From: Brevundimonas subvibrioides
GTDB taxonomy: Bacteria; Pseudomonadota; Alphaproteobacteria; Caulobacterales; Caulobacteraceae
Reading direction: 5' to 3'
Assembly (NCBI RefSeq): GCF_002280785.1
Contig: NZ_NCEQ01000002.1
Location: 1 to 64,000, forward strand
DNA length: 64,000 nucleotides
Under the pieces are notes generated by a model. It searched no databases and was not told the DNA's origin. It saw nothing but the letters and a program-made list of their open reading frames with translations. Positions 18,295 to 29,861 of this stretch are shown piece after piece. A program made the position numbers and the translations under genes. The first letter of the stretch is position 1, and every line of letters starts with the position of its first letter.

Positions 18295-20339
18295 TGCCCG
18301 TCGCTAAAGTCAACGGCGTCGATGTCGAGTTCGAGCCCGGCATGACCGTGCTTCAGGTCGCCGAGCGCGCCGGGCACGAGATCCCGCGCTTCTGCTACCA
18401 CGAGCGACTGTCGATCGCCGGCAACTGCCGCATGTGCCTGGTCGAGGTGAAGCCCGGACCGCCGAAGCCGCAAGCGTCGTGCGCCCTGCCGGCCGCCGAG
18501 GGCCAGATGATCTTCACCGACACGCCGATGGTGAAGAAGGCCCGCGAAGGGGTGATGGAGTTCCTGCTCATCAACCACCCGCTGGACTGCCCGATCTGCG
18601 ACCAGGGCGGCGAGTGCGACCTGCAGGACCAGGCCATGGGCTACGGCCGCGACGGTTCCCGCTATGCGGAGAACAAGCGCGCGGTCGAAGAAAAGCACAT
18701 GGGTCCGACCATCAAGACCTTCATGACGCGGTGCATCCAGTGCACCCGTTGCGTGCGCTTCATCAGCGAAGTGGCGGGCGTGCCGGACATCGGCATGATC
18801 TCGCGCGGCGAGGACGCCGAGATCACGACCTATCTCGAACAGGCGGTGAACTCCGAGTTGTCGGGCAACGTCAACGACCTTTGCCCCGTCGGCGCCCTGA
18901 CGCACCGGCCCTGGCAGTTCCACTATCGTCCGTGGGAACTGAAGAAGACCGAGACCATCGACGTCATGGACGCCCTGGGCTCCAACATCTCGGCCCAGTC
19001 CAAGGGCGCCGAGGTGATGCGCATCCTGCCGCGCGTGCACGAGGGCATCAACGAGGAATGGCTGTCGGACAAGAGCCGCTACGTCGTCGACGGCCTGCAG
19101 GCGCGTCGCCTGGACCGCCCCTATGTCCGTGAGAACGGCAAGCTGCGCGCCGCCTCGTGGGACGAGGCGCTGAACGCCGTGGCGTCGAAGCTGAAGGCCG
19201 CCCCGGCAGACAGGATCGGCGTCATCGCCGGCGACCTGCAGGACGCGGAATCGATGAAGGCGGCGCTGGACCTGTTCCGCGCGCTGGGATCGTCGAACAC
19301 CGACTGCCGTCAGGACGGCGCGGCCATCGGCCATGGCCCGCGCGAGGGCTGGCTGTTCAACACCGGCCTGCAAGGGCTGGAAGAGGCTGACTCGATCCTT
19401 CTGGTCGGCGTCAATCCGCGCACCGAGGCGCCGCTGCTGAACCAGCGGATCCGCAAGAGCTGGCTGGCCGGCAAGACCCGCGTCGGCATCATCGGCCCGG
19501 CTGCCGACCTGACCTATGACTACGACGTCGTCGGGCGCGGCGCCCGGACCCTGGTCAAGCTGCCCAAGGCGGCGACCGACGCCCTGGCCAACGCCGAACG
19601 CCCCGCCATCGTCGTCGGGTCCGGGGCCCTTGTCGGACGCCAGGGTGCGGCCGTGCTGAACGCTCTCGGTCGGCTCGCGGCCAAGGTCGGCGTCGTCAAG
19701 GACGGCTGGAACGGCTTCAACGTTCTGCACCACGCCGCCGCCCGCGTCGGCGGTCTGGACATGGGCTTCGTGCCCGCGACGGGCGGCCTGTCGGCTCACG
19801 ACATGGTTCAACCGGGCGCTCTCGATGTCCTGTTCCTGCTGGGCGCCGACGAGATCGAGACCGGCCCGTCGAAGGCCTTCAAGGTCTATCTGGGCAGCCA
19901 CGGCGACCGGGGCGCGCACACCGCCGACGTCATCCTGCCGGGCGCCGCATGGACCGAGAAGTCGGGCCTTTATGTCAACACCGAGGGCCGGGTGCAGATG
20001 GCCGAACGCGCCGTCTTCCCGAAGGGCGACGCGAAAGAGGACTGGGCCATCCTGCGTGCCCTGTCCGAACGCGTGGGCCACACCCTGCCGTACGACACGC
20101 TGGACCAGTTGCGCACGACGCTGATGTCCGATCACCCGACCTTCGGCCGTATCGACTATCTGGCCCCGGCCGCATCGTTCGACGTGGCGAACCTGGGCAT
20201 CAAGGGCGAACTGGGCGACGTCGCCTTCGCCTCGATCGTCGTCGACCCCTATCTGAACAACCCGATCGCGCGCGCCAGCGCGACCATGGCCGAGCTCAGC
20301 GCCCAGCGCATGGCTCCGGCCCTGCTGGCGGCGGAGTAG
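18294..20339 (+). CDS. nuoG: NADH-quinone oxidoreductase subunit G
   Basis: 681 residues. NuoG holds three clusters in its N-terminal part: [19 protein letters not shown] (2Fe-2S N1b), [18 protein letters not shown] (N5, with His ligand) and [12 protein letters not shown] followed by LCPVGAL (N4). The rest is a molybdopterin-oxidoreductase-like fold without the cofactor, with [18 protein letters not shown] and [19 protein letters not shown]. The start overlaps the previous stop by one base. Confidence 0.97.
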   Translation: MPVAKVNGVDVEFEPGMTVLQVAERAGHEIPRFCYHERLSIAGNCRMCLVEVKPGPPKPQASCALPAAEGQMIFTDTPMVKKAREGVMEFLLINHPLDCPICDQGGECDLQDQAMGYGRDGSRYAENKRAVEEKHMGPTIKTFMTRCIQCTRCVRFISEVAGVPDIGMISRGEDAEITTYLEQAVNSELSGNVNDLCPVGALTHRPWQFHYRPWELKKTETIDVMDALGSNISAQSKGAEVMRILPRVHEGINEEWLSDKSRYVVDGLQARRLDRPYVRENGKLRAASWDEALNAVASKLKAAPADRIGVIAGDLQDAESMKAALDLFRALGSSNTDCRQDGAAIGHGPREGWLFNTGLQGLEEADSILLVGVNPRTEAPLLNQRIRKSWLAGKTRVGIIGPAADLTYDYDVVGRGARTLVKLPKAATDALANAERPAIVVGSGALVGRQGAAVLNALGRLAAKVGVVKDGWNGFNVLHHAAARVGGLDMGFVPATGGLSAHDMVQPGALDVLFLLGADEIETGPSKAFKVYLGSHGDRGAHTADVILPGAAWTEKSGLYVNTEGRVQMAERAVFPKGDAKEDWAILRALSERVGHTLPYDTLDQLRTTLMSDHPTFGRIDYLAPAASFDVANLGIKGELGDVAFASIVVDPYLNNPIARASATMAELSAQRMAPALLAAE

Positions 20340-20343
20340 GGCG

Positions 20344-21417
20344 ATGGAATCCACTTCCTTCTGGACCACGCCCGTCGGCTGGACCCTCGCCACGACCGGC
20401 GCCGTTCTGCTCGTCACCGTCGGCGTACTGATCGCGGTCGCCTTCCTGCTGCTGGCGGATCGCAAGATCTGGGCGGCCGTCATGATGCGGAAGGGCCCCA
20501 ACGTCGTGGGTCCGTTCGGCCTGCTTCAGTCCTTCGCCGACATGATCAAGTTCGTCCTGAAGGAGATCGTCGTTCCGGCCGGCGCGGACAAGGTCGTCTT
20601 CCTGATGGCGCCCGTCATCACCGTGATCATGGCCTTCACCGTCTGGGCGGTCATTCCGTTCGCGCCGGGCTGGGTCATCTCCGACCTGAACGTCGGCATC
20701 CTCTACGTCTTCGCGATCAGTTCGATGGGCGTCTACGGCATCATCATGGGCGGCTGGGCCTCGAACTCGAAATACCCCTTCCTGGGCTCGCTGCGTTCCG
20801 CCGCGCAGATGGTGTCCTATGAGGTCTCCATCGGCCTGATCATCATCAACGTCATTCTGCTGGCCGGGACGATGAACCTGTCGTCCATCGTGACGTCGCA
20901 GGAAGGCTGGATCTGGAACTGGTACGCCTTCGGCGGCGGGGCCGACACCTGGCCGCTGGTGGTCGTCCTGTTCCCGATGATGATCATGTTCTTCATCTCC
21001 GCCCTCGCCGAAACCAACCGCCCGCCATTCGACCTGCCCGAGGCTGAGTCCGAACTCGTGGCCGGTTATCAGGTCGAGTATTCGTCGACGCCCTATCTGC
21101 TGTTCATGATGGGCGAGTATGTGAACATCATCTTCATGTGCGCGATGATCTCGATCCTGTTCTTCGGCGGCTGGAACCCGGGCTTCCCGATCGACTTCAC
21201 CGCCGACTGGAACCCCTTCCTGGTCAACCTGCTGCTGTTCGGCGTGCTGTTCATCAAGATCCTGTTCTGGTTCTTCATGTTCGCGATGGTGAAGACCTTC
21301 GTGCCCCGCTATCGCTACGACCAACTGATGCGCCTGGGCTGGAAGATCTTCCTGCCGACCTCGCTGGTGGCCGTGGTCGTCGTCTCGGCCTGGCGCGTCT
21401 TCGCGGTGGGGGCGTGA
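20344..21417 (+). CDS. nuoH: NADH-quinone oxidoreductase subunit H
   Basis: 357 residues with eight or so membrane helices. NuoH connects the peripheral arm to the proton-pumping arm and lines the quinone tunnel. Family loops are [18 protein letters not shown] (many homologues have ERK at the start), [20 protein letters not shown] and YQVEYSS. It starts four bases after nuoG. Confidence 0.97.
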   Translation: MESTSFWTTPVGWTLATTGAVLLVTVGVLIAVAFLLLADRKIWAAVMMRKGPNVVGPFGLLQSFADMIKFVLKEIVVPAGADKVVFLMAPVITVIMAFTVWAVIPFAPGWVISDLNVGILYVFAISSMGVYGIIMGGWASNSKYPFLGSLRSAAQMVSYEVSIGLIIINVILLAGTMNLSSIVTSQEGWIWNWYAFGGGADTWPLVVVLFPMMIMFFISALAETNRPPFDLPEAESELVAGYQVEYSSTPYLLFMMGEYVNIIFMCAMISILFFGGWNPGFPIDFTADWNPFLVNLLLFGVLFIKILFWFFMFAMVKTFVPRYRYDQLMRLGWKIFLPTSLVAVVVVSAWRVFAVGA

Positions 21418-21632
21418 TCCGCATGGCCCTTCTCGCCCTGACCGCATTGACCCTGGCCGGCTGTCTGCCGCCCGCCTATGAGGCCGAACCCGCCTCGGTC
21501 TATCAGTGGCAGCGTCGCCAGGATGACATCCAGCGTCGCGAGACCGAACGCGTCCGCCTGTGCGCCATCATGAACAAGGATACGGATCGCTACGAGCGCG
21601 ATTGCACGCGTCCGGGAGACCCCGTCCGATGA
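21414..21632 (+). CDS. Very small lipoprotein between nuoH and nuoI
   Basis: 72 residues. The GTG at 21414 overlaps the nuoH stop and gives [17 protein letters not shown], a lipoprotein signal with lipobox LAGC and one Arg in front. The alternative ATG at 21423 would lack any positive charge but has better spacing from GGTGGGGG. The mature part ([21 protein letters not shown]) is charged and has two more Cys (VRLCAIM, RDCTRP). It ends in an ATGA overlap with nuoI. Function unknown. Confidence 0.7.
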   Translation: MIRMALLALTALTLAGCLPPAYEAEPASVYQWQRRQDDIQRRETERVRLCAIMNKDTDRYERDCTRPGDPVR

Positions 21633-22120
21633 TCACCCGTATCGCCCAGGCCGCGAAGGGCGCGCTGCTGATCGATCTGGTCGGCGCGTTCGGCCTGACC
21701 ATGCGCGAATTCTTCCGTCCCAAGAAGACGGTGAATTTCCCGTTCGAGCGCGGTCCGCAATCGCCGCGTTTCCGGGGCGAGCACGCCCTGCGTCGTTACG
21801 CCAACGGCGAGGAACGCTGCATCGCCTGCAAGCTGTGCGAGGCCATCTGCCCGGCCCAGGCGATCACGATCGAGTCCGAGCCGCGGTCTGACGGCAGTCG
21901 CCGCACGACCCGCTACGACATCGACATGGTCAAATGCATCTACTGCGGCCTGTGCCAGGAGGCCTGCCCGGTGGACGCCATCGTCGAGGGACCGAACTCG
22001 ACGTTCGCGACCGAGACGCGCGAAGAACTCTACTACGACAAGGCCCGACTGCTGGATAACGGCGACCGCTGGGAACGGCAGATCGCGAAGAATCTGGAAC
22101 TCGACGCCCCCTATCGCTAA
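21629..22120 (+). CDS. nuoI: NADH-quinone oxidoreductase subunit I (two 4Fe-4S)
   Basis: 163 residues from the ATG overlapping the lipoprotein stop; the frame is open upstream but that is shadow. NuoI carries clusters N6a and N6b in [12 protein letters not shown] and [12 protein letters not shown]. The N-terminal helix [19 protein letters not shown] anchors it at the membrane interface. A 63-base gap to nuoJ follows. Confidence 0.97.
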   Translation: MITRIAQAAKGALLIDLVGAFGLTMREFFRPKKTVNFPFERGPQSPRFRGEHALRRYANGEERCIACKLCEAICPAQAITIESEPRSDGSRRTTRYDIDMVKCIYCGLCQEACPVDAIVEGPNSTFATETREELYYDKARLLDNGDRWERQIAKNLELDAPYR

Positions 22121-22183
22121 ACGAAGCGCGCGATTCCCTTACGGGTCGCCGCCCAACCGACTGAAAGGGGCATTGTCCCTCCC

Positions 22184-22810
22184 ATGCTGCAAGGCATAGC
22201 CTTCTATCTGCTGGCGGCGACCGCCGTTCTGTCCGGCCTCCTGGTCGTGACGGCGCGCAATCCCGTGCACTCGGTCCTGTGGCTGATCCTGGCCTTCTTC
22301 TCGTCTGCGGGACTGTTCGTCCTGCTGGGCGCGGAGTTCCTGGCGATGCTGCTGGTGGTCGTCTACGTCGGCGCCGTCGCGGTGCTGTTCCTGTTCGTGG
22401 TCATGATGCTGGACGTCGACTTCGTCCGCCTGCGCGAGGGATATGCGACCTATCTGCCCCTGGCCGCGATCGTGGCGGGCATCCTGCTGGCCGAGATGAT
22501 CATGATCTCGATCGTGGTGGTGCAGGGCGGGGCGGCCGCCGACGCCGTGGGCCCGGCCGTGGCGACCGCAGACGCCTCGAACGTCGAAGTCATCGGGCGG
22601 GTGCTCTATACGGACTATATCTACTTCTTCCAGGCGGCCGGGATCGTGCTGCTGATCGCCATGATCGGCGCCATCGTCCTGACCCTGCGCAAGCGGACCT
22701 CGGTCCGCCGCCAGGATCCGGGCGCCCAGACCAACCGCGACCGCAAGACTTCGGTCGAGATCAAGGGCGTCGTCACCGGCGTCGGCGTCACCGGCGAGGA
22801 ACTGCGCTGA
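22184..22810 (+). CDS. nuoJ: NADH-quinone oxidoreductase subunit J
   Basis: 208 residues with five membrane helices; a membrane-arm subunit of complex [19 protein letters not shown] and [21 protein letters not shown] are the conserved helices, the latter with the pi-bulge region. The C-terminus is a polar tail. The stop overlaps the nuoK ATG by one base. Confidence 0.96.
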   Translation: MLQGIAFYLLAATAVLSGLLVVTARNPVHSVLWLILAFFSSAGLFVLLGAEFLAMLLVVVYVGAVAVLFLFVVMMLDVDFVRLREGYATYLPLAAIVAGILLAEMIMISIVVVQGGAAADAVGPAVATADASNVEVIGRVLYTDYIYFFQAAGIVLLIAMIGAIVLTLRKRTSVRRQDPGAQTNRDRKTSVEIKGVVTGVGVTGEELR

Positions 22811-23118
22811 TGGAAGTCACCCTGCAGCACTATCTGGCGGTGGCGGCGATGCTGTTCACCATCGGGGTCTTCGGCATCTTCGTGAACCGCAAGAACGTCA
22901 TCATCATCCTGATGTCGGTCGAGCTGATCCTGCTGGCCGTGAACATCAATTTCGTCGCCTTCTCGGCCTATCTGAACGACGTGTCGGGGCAGATCATGGC
23001 CATGTTCGTCCTGACCGTGGCCGCCGCCGAGGCCGCCGTCGGTCTCGCCATCCTGGTGACCTTCTTCCGCAACCGCGGCGATATCGCGGTTGACGACGCC
23101 AGCGTGATGAAGGGCTGA
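22810..23118 (+). CDS. nuoK: NADH-quinone oxidoreductase subunit K
   Basis: 102 residues with three helices. The pumping-arm glutamates are present in [12 protein letters not shown] and [13 protein letters not shown]. The start ATG overlaps the nuoJ stop; nuoL follows after four bases. Confidence 0.97.
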   Translation: MEVTLQHYLAVAAMLFTIGVFGIFVNRKNVIIILMSVELILLAVNINFVAFSAYLNDVSGQIMAMFVLTVAAAEAAVGLAILVTFFRNRGDIAVDDASVMKG

Positions 23119-23122
23119 CCGC

Positions 23123-25228
23123 GTGAGCCTCGAACTATTGGTCACCCTGGGCGTCTTCGCCCCCCTGCTCGGCGCGGCGATCGCCGGCTTCTTCGGCCGC
23201 CGCATCGGCGACATCCCGTCTCAAGCCGTCACGACCGGGCTGCTGTTCTTCTCGTGCGCCGTGGCCTGGACCGTGTTCAGCCAGTGGACCTGGGGCGACC
23301 TGGAGCCGTTCACGGTCGTCGTCTCGCCCTTCATCAACGTCGGCGATTTCCAGTCGAACTGGTCGATCCGCATCGACGCCCTGTCGGCGACCATGCTGGT
23401 CGTGGTCACGACGGTGTCCTCGCTCGTGCACCTGTATTCCTGGGGCTATATGGCCGAGGACGACTCGAAGCCGCGCTTCTTCGCCTATCTGTCGCTGTTC
23501 ACCTTCGCCATGCTGGCCCTGGTCACCGCCGCTGACTTCATGCAGCTGTTCTTCGGCTGGGAAGGGGTGGGCCTCGCCTCCTATCTGCTGATCGGCTTCT
23601 GGTTCAAGAAATCGACCGCCTCGGCCGCCGCCATCAAGGCCTTCGTCGTCAACCGCGTCGGCGACTTCGGCTTCGCGCTCGGCATCATCACGGTCTTCTG
23701 GATGTTCGGCACGATCCAGTTCGCCGAACTGTTCCCGATGATCGCCTCGAAGGCCGGCACGGGCTGGCAGTTCCTCGGCTACACCTGGTCGGCCCTGGAT
23801 CTCGCGGGCGTGCTGCTGTTCATCGGCGCCATGGGCAAGTCGGCGCAGTTCTTCCTGCACACCTGGCTGCCTGACGCCATGGAAGGCCCGACACCCGTGT
23901 CGGCCCTGATCCACGCGGCGACCATGGTCACCGCCGGCGTCTATATGGTCTGCCTGCTCAGCCCGATCTACGAGTACGCCCCGACGGCGTCGCTGATCAT
24001 CGCCGTCACCGGCGCGGTCACCGCCCTGTTCGCCGCGACGGTCGGTCTGATGCAGAACGATATCAAGCGGGTCATCGCCTATTCGACCTGTTCGCAGCTG
24101 GGTTACATGTTCTTCGCGGCCGGGGTCGGCGCCTATGAGGCGTCGATGTTCCACCTGTTCACCCACGCCTTCTTCAAGGCCCTGCTGTTCCTGGGCGCCG
24201 GCTCGGTGATCCACGGCATGCATCACGAGCAGGACATGCGGAAGATGGGCGGGCTGTGGAAGCTGCTGCCCGTGACCTATGCGGTCATGATGATCGGCAC
24301 GATCGCCATCACCGGCCTCGGCATCCCCGGGATCGGCGGCTTCGCCGGCTTCTATTCCAAGGACTCGATCATCGAGAGCGCCTTCGCGGCGGCGACCAGC
24401 GGCCATTCGCCGGCCGGCTATTTCGCCTTCGTCGTCGGCATCTTCGCGGCGGGCTTGACCAGTTATTACTCGTGGCGGCTGATCTTCATGACCTTCCACA
24501 ACAAGCCGCAGTGGACGGAAGAGGCGATGGCGCACGCGCACGACCATGGTCACGACGACCATGCTTCGCACGCCCGGATCGAGACCCATTCCGAGCCGCT
24601 GCCCGATGATCACGCGCACGACGACCACGGCCACGACGACCACGGCCACCACGGTCCGCTGAAGCCGCACGAGAGCCCGTGGATCATGCTGGTTCCGCTG
24701 ATCGCCCTGTCGATCGGCGCCATCGCGGCCGGCTTTGTCTTCGCCCCGAACTTCATCGGTCACCACGAGACCGAGTTCTGGCGCGGCGCCATCTTCAACG
24801 GCCCGACCAACCACGTCCTGCACGAGAGCCATGATGTTCCGCTGTGGGTGAAGTGGTCGCCGCTGATCGTCACCCTGACCGGCGCCTTCATCGCCTTCTG
24901 GTTCTACGTCCTGAAGGAAGGTCTGCCGAAACGCATGGCCGCCAACGAGGGGCCGTTGTGGAGCTTCCTCTACAACAAGTGGTATTTCGACGAGATCTAC
25001 GATGTCATCTTCGTCAAGGGCGCCAAGGCGCTGGGCGACTTCTTCTGGAAGGTCGGCGACGTCAAGATCATCGACGGGCTGGGGCCGAACGGCGCCGCCT
25101 GGGCCTCGCTGAAGTCCGCCGCGCGACTGGCGAAGATCCAGTCCGGCTATGTCTATCACTATGCGTTCGTGATGCTGATCGGCGTGGCCGGTCTGCTCGC
25201 CTTCGCCATCTACGCCTGGGGCGCATAG
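23123..25228 (+). CDS. nuoL: NADH-quinone oxidoreductase subunit L (antiporter-like) with His-rich loop
   Basis: 701 residues from a GTG. NuoL is the distal proton-pumping subunit with the long lateral helix. Antiporter motifs include [43 protein letters not shown] and [20 protein letters not shown]. Odd: between about residues 468 and 515 (DNA 24525-24665) lies a stretch very rich in His and Asp ([15 protein letters not shown] and [17 protein letters not shown]) in the loop before the last helices, where NuoL is variable. Such a loop could bind Zn, Ni or Cu. Confidence 0.97.
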   Translation: MSLELLVTLGVFAPLLGAAIAGFFGRRIGDIPSQAVTTGLLFFSCAVAWTVFSQWTWGDLEPFTVVVSPFINVGDFQSNWSIRIDALSATMLVVVTTVSSLVHLYSWGYMAEDDSKPRFFAYLSLFTFAMLALVTAADFMQLFFGWEGVGLASYLLIGFWFKKSTASAAAIKAFVVNRVGDFGFALGIITVFWMFGTIQFAELFPMIASKAGTGWQFLGYTWSALDLAGVLLFIGAMGKSAQFFLHTWLPDAMEGPTPVSALIHAATMVTAGVYMVCLLSPIYEYAPTASLIIAVTGAVTALFAATVGLMQNDIKRVIAYSTCSQLGYMFFAAGVGAYEASMFHLFTHAFFKALLFLGAGSVIHGMHHEQDMRKMGGLWKLLPVTYAVMMIGTIAITGLGIPGIGGFAGFYSKDSIIESAFAAATSGHSPAGYFAFVVGIFAAGLTSYYSWRLIFMTFHNKPQWTEEAMAHAHDHGHDDHASHARIETHSEPLPDDHAHDDHGHDDHGHHGPLKPHESPWIMLVPLIALSIGAIAAGFVFAPNFIGHHETEFWRGAIFNGPTNHVLHESHDVPLWVKWSPLIVTLTGAFIAFWFYVLKEGLPKRMAANEGPLWSFLYNKWYFDEIYDVIFVKGAKALGDFFWKVGDVKIIDGLGPNGAAWASLKSAARLAKIQSGYVYHYAFVMLIGVAGLLAFAIYAWGA

Positions 25229-25229
25229 G

Positions 25230-26717
25230 ATGAGTGCGATCCCCAATATCCTGAGCGTCGTTACCTTCCTGCCGCTGGTCGGCGCGGGACTGATCCTGCT
25301 GGCCAGGCTGATGGCCAGGTCCAACGAGGACAGCATCGCCCGCTGGGTCGCCATGATCACCACACTGGTGGTCCTGGCCGTCTCGACGGTGCTGGTGCTT
25401 CAGTTCGACAGTACGAATGCGGCCTATCAGTTCGTCGAGAACTACGTCTGGTTCGCGGGCGCGGGCTATCATCTGGGCGTCGACGGGGTCTCGATCCTGT
25501 TCGTCCTGCTGACGGCCTTCCTGATGCCGATCTGCATCCTGGCCAGCTGGAAGTCGGTCGAGACGCGCGTCGGCGACTACATGATCGCCTTCCTGTTGCT
25601 GGAGACCCTGGTCATCGGCGTGTTCACCTCGCTGGACCTGTTCCTGTTCTACATCTTCTTCGAGGGCACCCTCGTTCCGATGTTCATCATCATCGGCGTG
25701 TGGGGCGGGGCCAACCGGATCTACGCCGCCTACAAGTTCTTCCTCTACACCCTGCTCGGGTCCGTCCTGATGCTGCTCGCCATGCTGTGGATGGCCAACG
25801 AGGCCGGCACGACCTCGATCCCGGCGCTGAAGGAATACGCCTTCGGGCCGCAGGCCCAGTCGATCCTGTGGCTGGCCTTCTTCGCCTCCTTCGCGGTGAA
25901 GATGCCCATGTGGCCGGTGCACACCTGGCTGCCCGACGCCCACGTCCAGGCGCCGACGGCGGGCTCGGTCATCCTGGCCGGCATCCTGCTGAAGCTCGGC
26001 GGCTACGGCTTCATCCTGTTCAACGTGCCGATGTTCCCCGATGCGTCGGTGGCGTACCGGCCGCTGGTCTTCACCCTGTCGGTGATCGCCATCGCCTACA
26101 CCTCGCTGGTCGCCTTCCGTCAGACCGACATCAAGAAGCTGATCGCCTATTCGTCGATTGCCCACATGGGCTTCGTGACGATGGGCATCTTCGCCGGCAA
26201 CGCCCAGGGCATGCAGGGCGCCGTCTTCCAGATGCTGAGCCACGGACTGATCTCGAGCGCGCTCTTCCTGTGCGTCGGCGTCGTCTATGACCGGATGCAT
26301 ACGCGTGAGATCGCCTTCTACGGCGGCCTGACGAACCGGATGCCCTGGTACGCCGCCATCTTCCTGATGTTCACCATGGCCAACGTCGGCCTGCCGGGGA
26401 CCTCGGGCTTCATCGGCGAGATCCTGACCCTGACCGGCGTCTACCAGGCCTCGACCTGGGCCGCCTTCGTCGCCGCGACAGGCGTCATCCTGTCGGCGGT
26501 CTATGCCCTGACCCTGTACCGCAACGTCATGTTCGGCGAGATCACCAACCCGGCCCTGGCCACGATCAAGGACATCGACCTGCGCGAGCTGGCCATCTTC
26601 GTCCCCCTGATCGTCGGCACCATCTGGCTGGGCGTGCAGCCGGACCTCGTCCTGAACTACACCGCCGCCTCCGTCGACGCCGTCGTCAACGGCTGGCAGC
26701 TCGCGACCGGCGGGTGA
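25230..26717 (+). CDS. nuoM: NADH-quinone oxidoreductase subunit M (antiporter-like)
   Basis: 495 residues. It is the middle antiporter-like proton-pumping subunit. Conserved [20 protein letters not shown], the Lys helix [27 protein letters not shown] and [17 protein letters not shown] are intact. It begins one base after the nuoL stop and ends seven bases before nuoN. Confidence 0.97.
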   Translation: MSAIPNILSVVTFLPLVGAGLILLARLMARSNEDSIARWVAMITTLVVLAVSTVLVLQFDSTNAAYQFVENYVWFAGAGYHLGVDGVSILFVLLTAFLMPICILASWKSVETRVGDYMIAFLLLETLVIGVFTSLDLFLFYIFFEGTLVPMFIIIGVWGGANRIYAAYKFFLYTLLGSVLMLLAMLWMANEAGTTSIPALKEYAFGPQAQSILWLAFFASFAVKMPMWPVHTWLPDAHVQAPTAGSVILAGILLKLGGYGFILFNVPMFPDASVAYRPLVFTLSVIAIAYTSLVAFRQTDIKKLIAYSSIAHMGFVTMGIFAGNAQGMQGAVFQMLSHGLISSALFLCVGVVYDRMHTREIAFYGGLTNRMPWYAAIFLMFTMANVGLPGTSGFIGEILTLTGVYQASTWAAFVAATGVILSAVYALTLYRNVMFGEITNPALATIKDIDLRELAIFVPLIVGTIWLGVQPDLVLNYTAASVDAVVNGWQLATGG

Positions 26718-26724
26718 GAGAATA

Positions 26725-28170
26725 ATGCCTGACCTGTCCTACGCCCTGAACCTCGCCGCCTCGGAGCTGACGCTCGCGATCGGCGCTCTCGTCCTGCTCC
26801 TGCTCGGCGCCTTCATCGGCGAGAAGTCGGCGCGGCTGATCTCCATCCTGTCTGTGGCCCTGCTGGTCGCTGCGGCCGCCGTCGCCGCCACCGGCCCGCT
26901 GGGTCAGGCCTTCAACGGCGCCTATGTCGCCGACCCGCTGGCCATCTACGCCAAGGTCGCGATCTATATCGCCTCGGCCTTCGCCGTGGTTCTGGGCGGC
27001 GGCTGGATGCAGCGGATGAACATCGCCCGCTTCGAGTTCCCGATCCTGATCGTCCTCGCCGCCGTCGGCATGGGCATGATGGTGTCGTCCGGCGACCTCA
27101 TCTCGCTCTACGTCGGGGTCGAGCTGCACTCCCTCGCCCTCTACATCCTCGCCGCCTACCACCGCGACGACCTCAAGGCGTCGGAAGCCGGCCTGAAGTA
27201 TTTCGTCCTCGGCGCCCTGTCGTCGGGCCTGCTGCTGTATGGCGCCAGCCTGATCTACGGCTTCGCCGGCTCGATGCGGTTCGAGGACATCGCCGCCTAT
27301 GCCGCCGCCAACCCGGGCCCGGGCCTGATCTTCGGCCTGGTCTTCCTGATCTGCGGACTGGCCTTCAAGGTCTCGGCCGCGCCGTTCCACATGTGGACGC
27401 CCGACGTCTACGAGGGCGCGCCGACACCGGTCGTGGCCCTGTTCGCCACGGCGCCCAAGATGGCCGCCATGGTGCTGTTCGCCCGCGCCCTGTCGGAAGG
27501 CTTCCTCGGCGCCCACGACCAGTGGGCCCAGGTCCTGATCCTGATCGCCCTGGCCAGCTTCGTGGTCGGCGCCTGGGGCGGTCTGGCCCAGAAGGACGTC
27601 CAGCGCCTGCTGGCCTACTCCTCGATCGTCAACATCGGCTACGCCGTCCTCGGCATCGCCGCCGGTACCGAACAGGGGCTGCAGGCCATGGTCATGTTCA
27701 TGACCCTGTACATGATCGACACGATGGGCTTCTTCGCCATCCTGCTGTCGCTCAGCCGGAACGGCCGTCCGATCCGCAAGATCGCCGACCTCGCGGGCCT
27801 CAAGAACGATCGTCCGTTGACGGCCCTGGCCATTACCATTCTGTCGCTGTCGGTGCTGGGCATGCCGCCGTTCGCCGGCTTCTGGGGCAAGTATTACGTC
27901 TTCGGCGCCGCCGCCTCGGCCGGCTACTGGATGGTCGCCGCTGCGGGTCTTGTGGCCTCGGTCGTGGCCGCCTTCTACTACCTGCGCATCATCAAGCTGA
28001 TGTGGTTCGACGCGGCGCCCGAGGGCACGGCGCCGACCGACAAGGCGCCGGTGGAAGCCCAGTGGATCGGCTGGGCCTGCGCGGCCTTCAGCTTCCCGCT
28101 CGTGCTCGTCGGCCTGACCTGGCTGGAGCCGCTGACCCGTATCGCAGCCACCGGTTTCGGAGCGGGGTAG
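26725..28170 (+). CDS. nuoN: NADH-quinone oxidoreductase subunit N (antiporter-like)
   Basis: 481 residues, the last subunit gene of the operon. Visible are SLYVGVELHSLALYILAAY, LAFKVSAAPFHMWTPDVYEGAPTPV and KDVQRLLAYSSIVNIGYA. No conventional terminator follows; instead a long palindromic element (28193-28318) separates it from birA. Confidence 0.97.
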   Translation: MPDLSYALNLAASELTLAIGALVLLLLGAFIGEKSARLISILSVALLVAAAAVAATGPLGQAFNGAYVADPLAIYAKVAIYIASAFAVVLGGGWMQRMNIARFEFPILIVLAAVGMGMMVSSGDLISLYVGVELHSLALYILAAYHRDDLKASEAGLKYFVLGALSSGLLLYGASLIYGFAGSMRFEDIAAYAAANPGPGLIFGLVFLICGLAFKVSAAPFHMWTPDVYEGAPTPVVALFATAPKMAAMVLFARALSEGFLGAHDQWAQVLILIALASFVVGAWGGLAQKDVQRLLAYSSIVNIGYAVLGIAAGTEQGLQAMVMFMTLYMIDTMGFFAILLSLSRNGRPIRKIADLAGLKNDRPLTALAITILSLSVLGMPPFAGFWGKYYVFGAAASAGYWMVAAAGLVASVVAAFYYLRIIKLMWFDAAPEGTAPTDKAPVEAQWIGWACAAFSFPLVLVGLTWLEPLTRIAATGFGAG

Positions 28171-28192
28171 GGGCGTGAACGCCCGCCCTGTG

Positions 28193-28318
28193 ATCCTCCC
28201 CCGTTGGGGGAGGGGGACCCCGAAGGGGTGGAGGGGGCCAACCCCGGACACCACGCTCGCGGCGCCCCCCTCCGTCTCTCCGCTTCGCTTCGAGCCACCT
28301 CCCCCAACGGGGGAGGAT
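28193..28318. repeat. Palindromic intergenic element, copy 1
   Basis: A perfect 21-base inverted repeat forms the ends (28193-28213 and 28298-28318), and each end is itself a C5/G5 palindrome (CCTCCCCC, three bases, GGGGGAGG). Inside, GGAGGGGG and GCCCCCCTCC also pair. The element fills the gap between nuoN and birA and its last bases, GGAGGA, are the birA ribosome site. Related elements occur at 32230, 46184, 48036 and 57375. Confidence 0.9.
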
Positions 28319-28320
28319 TT

Positions 28321-29082
28321 ATGATCCCGCCCATCCACGTCCTCGACGAGATCGATTCCACCAACGCCGAGGCCCGCCGCCGGGCCGAGGCCGGTGAAAT
28401 CGCGAACCAGTGGATCGTTGCGCGCCGCCAGTCCGCCGGACGCGGCCGGCGGGGCCGCGCGTGGAACAGCGAGACGGGCAATCTGTTCGCCACCCTGCTG
28501 ACCTTGACGCGAAAGCCGCCCGCCGAGGCCGCGCAGGTCACCTTCGTGGCCGCGCTCGCGGTCGCGGACCTGCTGGACGCCTTTGCCGTACCGGGCGTGG
28601 TCTCGATCAAATGGCCCAACGATGTGCTGATCGCGGGCGAGAAGGCCTCGGGGATCCTGATTGAGTCCGGGGTCCATGCGTCGGGCGCCCTGTGGCTGGC
28701 TGTCGGCATCGGGGTGAACCTGGCCCATGCGCCGGAGGGGACCGAGCGGCCCGCGACCAGCCTCGCCGCCCATCTGCGCGCCGACATCGCCTATCCGCCC
28801 CCGATCGAAGCCGCCGCCACCGTCCTCGCCGAGGCCTTCGCCGTCTGGCAGGCCCGCTGGGACAGCCTGGGCTTCCAGCCGATCCTCGACGCCTGGACTG
28901 CGCGCACCGAAGGCCTGGACGGCCCCTGCGTCGCCCGGCTGGGGCATGAGACCATCAACGGCGTCGCCGAGGGCGTGGCCGCGGACGGAGCATTGCGTCT
29001 GCGCACCGCGGACGGGGCCCTGCGCCTCATTTCGGCGGGCGACGTCTTCTTCGGTTCGGACGCGCACGGAAGGGCCGCCTGA
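28321..29082 (+). CDS. birA: Biotin--[acetyl-CoA-carboxylase] ligase
   Basis: 253 residues, without the N-terminal DNA-binding domain of E. coli BirA, so a ligase only. It biotinylates the carrier domain of carboxylases such as the propionyl-CoA carboxylase whose beta subunit is in this window. Motifs: [25 protein letters not shown] (biotinyl-AMP loop) and [19 protein letters not shown]. The ATG directly follows the palindromic element, whose end GGAGGA (28312-28317) acts as ribosome site with a rather short spacer. The stop overlaps coaX. Confidence 0.95.
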   Translation: MIPPIHVLDEIDSTNAEARRRAEAGEIANQWIVARRQSAGRGRRGRAWNSETGNLFATLLTLTRKPPAEAAQVTFVAALAVADLLDAFAVPGVVSIKWPNDVLIAGEKASGILIESGVHASGALWLAVGIGVNLAHAPEGTERPATSLAAHLRADIAYPPPIEAAATVLAEAFAVWQARWDSLGFQPILDAWTARTEGLDGPCVARLGHETINGVAEGVAADGALRLRTADGALRLISAGDVFFGSDAHGRAA

Positions 29083-29861
29083 TGCTTCTCGCCATCGAAC
29101 AGGGCAACACCAATACGCTGTTCGCGGTCCATGACGGCGAAAGCTGGATCGCCCAGTGGCGCACGGCGACAGAGGCCAGCCGCACGGCCGATGAATACGC
29201 TGTCTGGCTGACGCAGCTTCTGGCCATGCGGAAGATCGACCTGGCGTCGCTGAACGGCTGCATCATCTCCAGTGTCGTGCCGCAGTCGATCTTCAACCTG
29301 CGCAACCTCGCGCGCCGCTATCTGGCGGTCGAGCCCCTGGTCATCGGCGACAATGTCGAACTGGGCATCCCGGTGCGGATCAGGAAGCCGTCGGAGGCCG
29401 GCGCCGACCGGCTGGTCAACGCCATTGGCGCGCACCTGGTCTATCCGGGCGACCTGATCGTCATCGACAGCGGCACGGCGACCACCTTCGACGTCATCGC
29501 CGCCGACGGGGCGTTCGAGGGCGGGGCCATTGCGCCCGGCATCAATCTTTCCCTGCAGGCCCTGCACGAGGCGGCCGCCATGCTGCCGCGCATCGCCATC
29601 CAGAAGCCGGACACGGTCATCGGCAAGGACACCGTGTCCAACATGCAGTCCGGCGTCTTCTGGGGCTATGTCGGCCTCATCGAGGGCATGGTCTCACGCA
29701 TCAAGGCGGAGTGGGGCAAACCCATGACCGTCATTGGAACCGGAGGCGTCGCCTCCCTGTTCGAGGGGGCGACCCCATCCATCGACCGGTTCGATCCGGA
29801 CCTGACCATCCGCGGCATGCTCGAAATCTGGCGCCGCAATACCCATCTGACGGACACATGA
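29082..29861 (+). CDS. coaX: Type III pantothenate kinase
   Basis: 259 residues. It phosphorylates pantothenate in the first step of coenzyme A synthesis and needs a monovalent cation. Motifs of the acetate-kinase-like fold: the first phosphate loop is EQGNTNT instead of the usual DxGNT, then [16 protein letters not shown] and [13 protein letters not shown]. The Asp-to-Glu change at the loop start is, to my recollection, shared by Caulobacter CoaX, so not a defect. One-base overlap with birA and ATGA overlap with rnj. Confidence 0.95.
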   Translation: MLLAIEQGNTNTLFAVHDGESWIAQWRTATEASRTADEYAVWLTQLLAMRKIDLASLNGCIISSVVPQSIFNLRNLARRYLAVEPLVIGDNVELGIPVRIRKPSEAGADRLVNAIGAHLVYPGDLIVIDSGTATTFDVIAADGAFEGGAIAPGINLSLQALHEAAAMLPRIAIQKPDTVIGKDTVSNMQSGVFWGYVGLIEGMVSRIKAEWGKPMTVIGTGGVASLFEGATPSIDRFDPDLTIRGMLEIWRRNTHLTDT

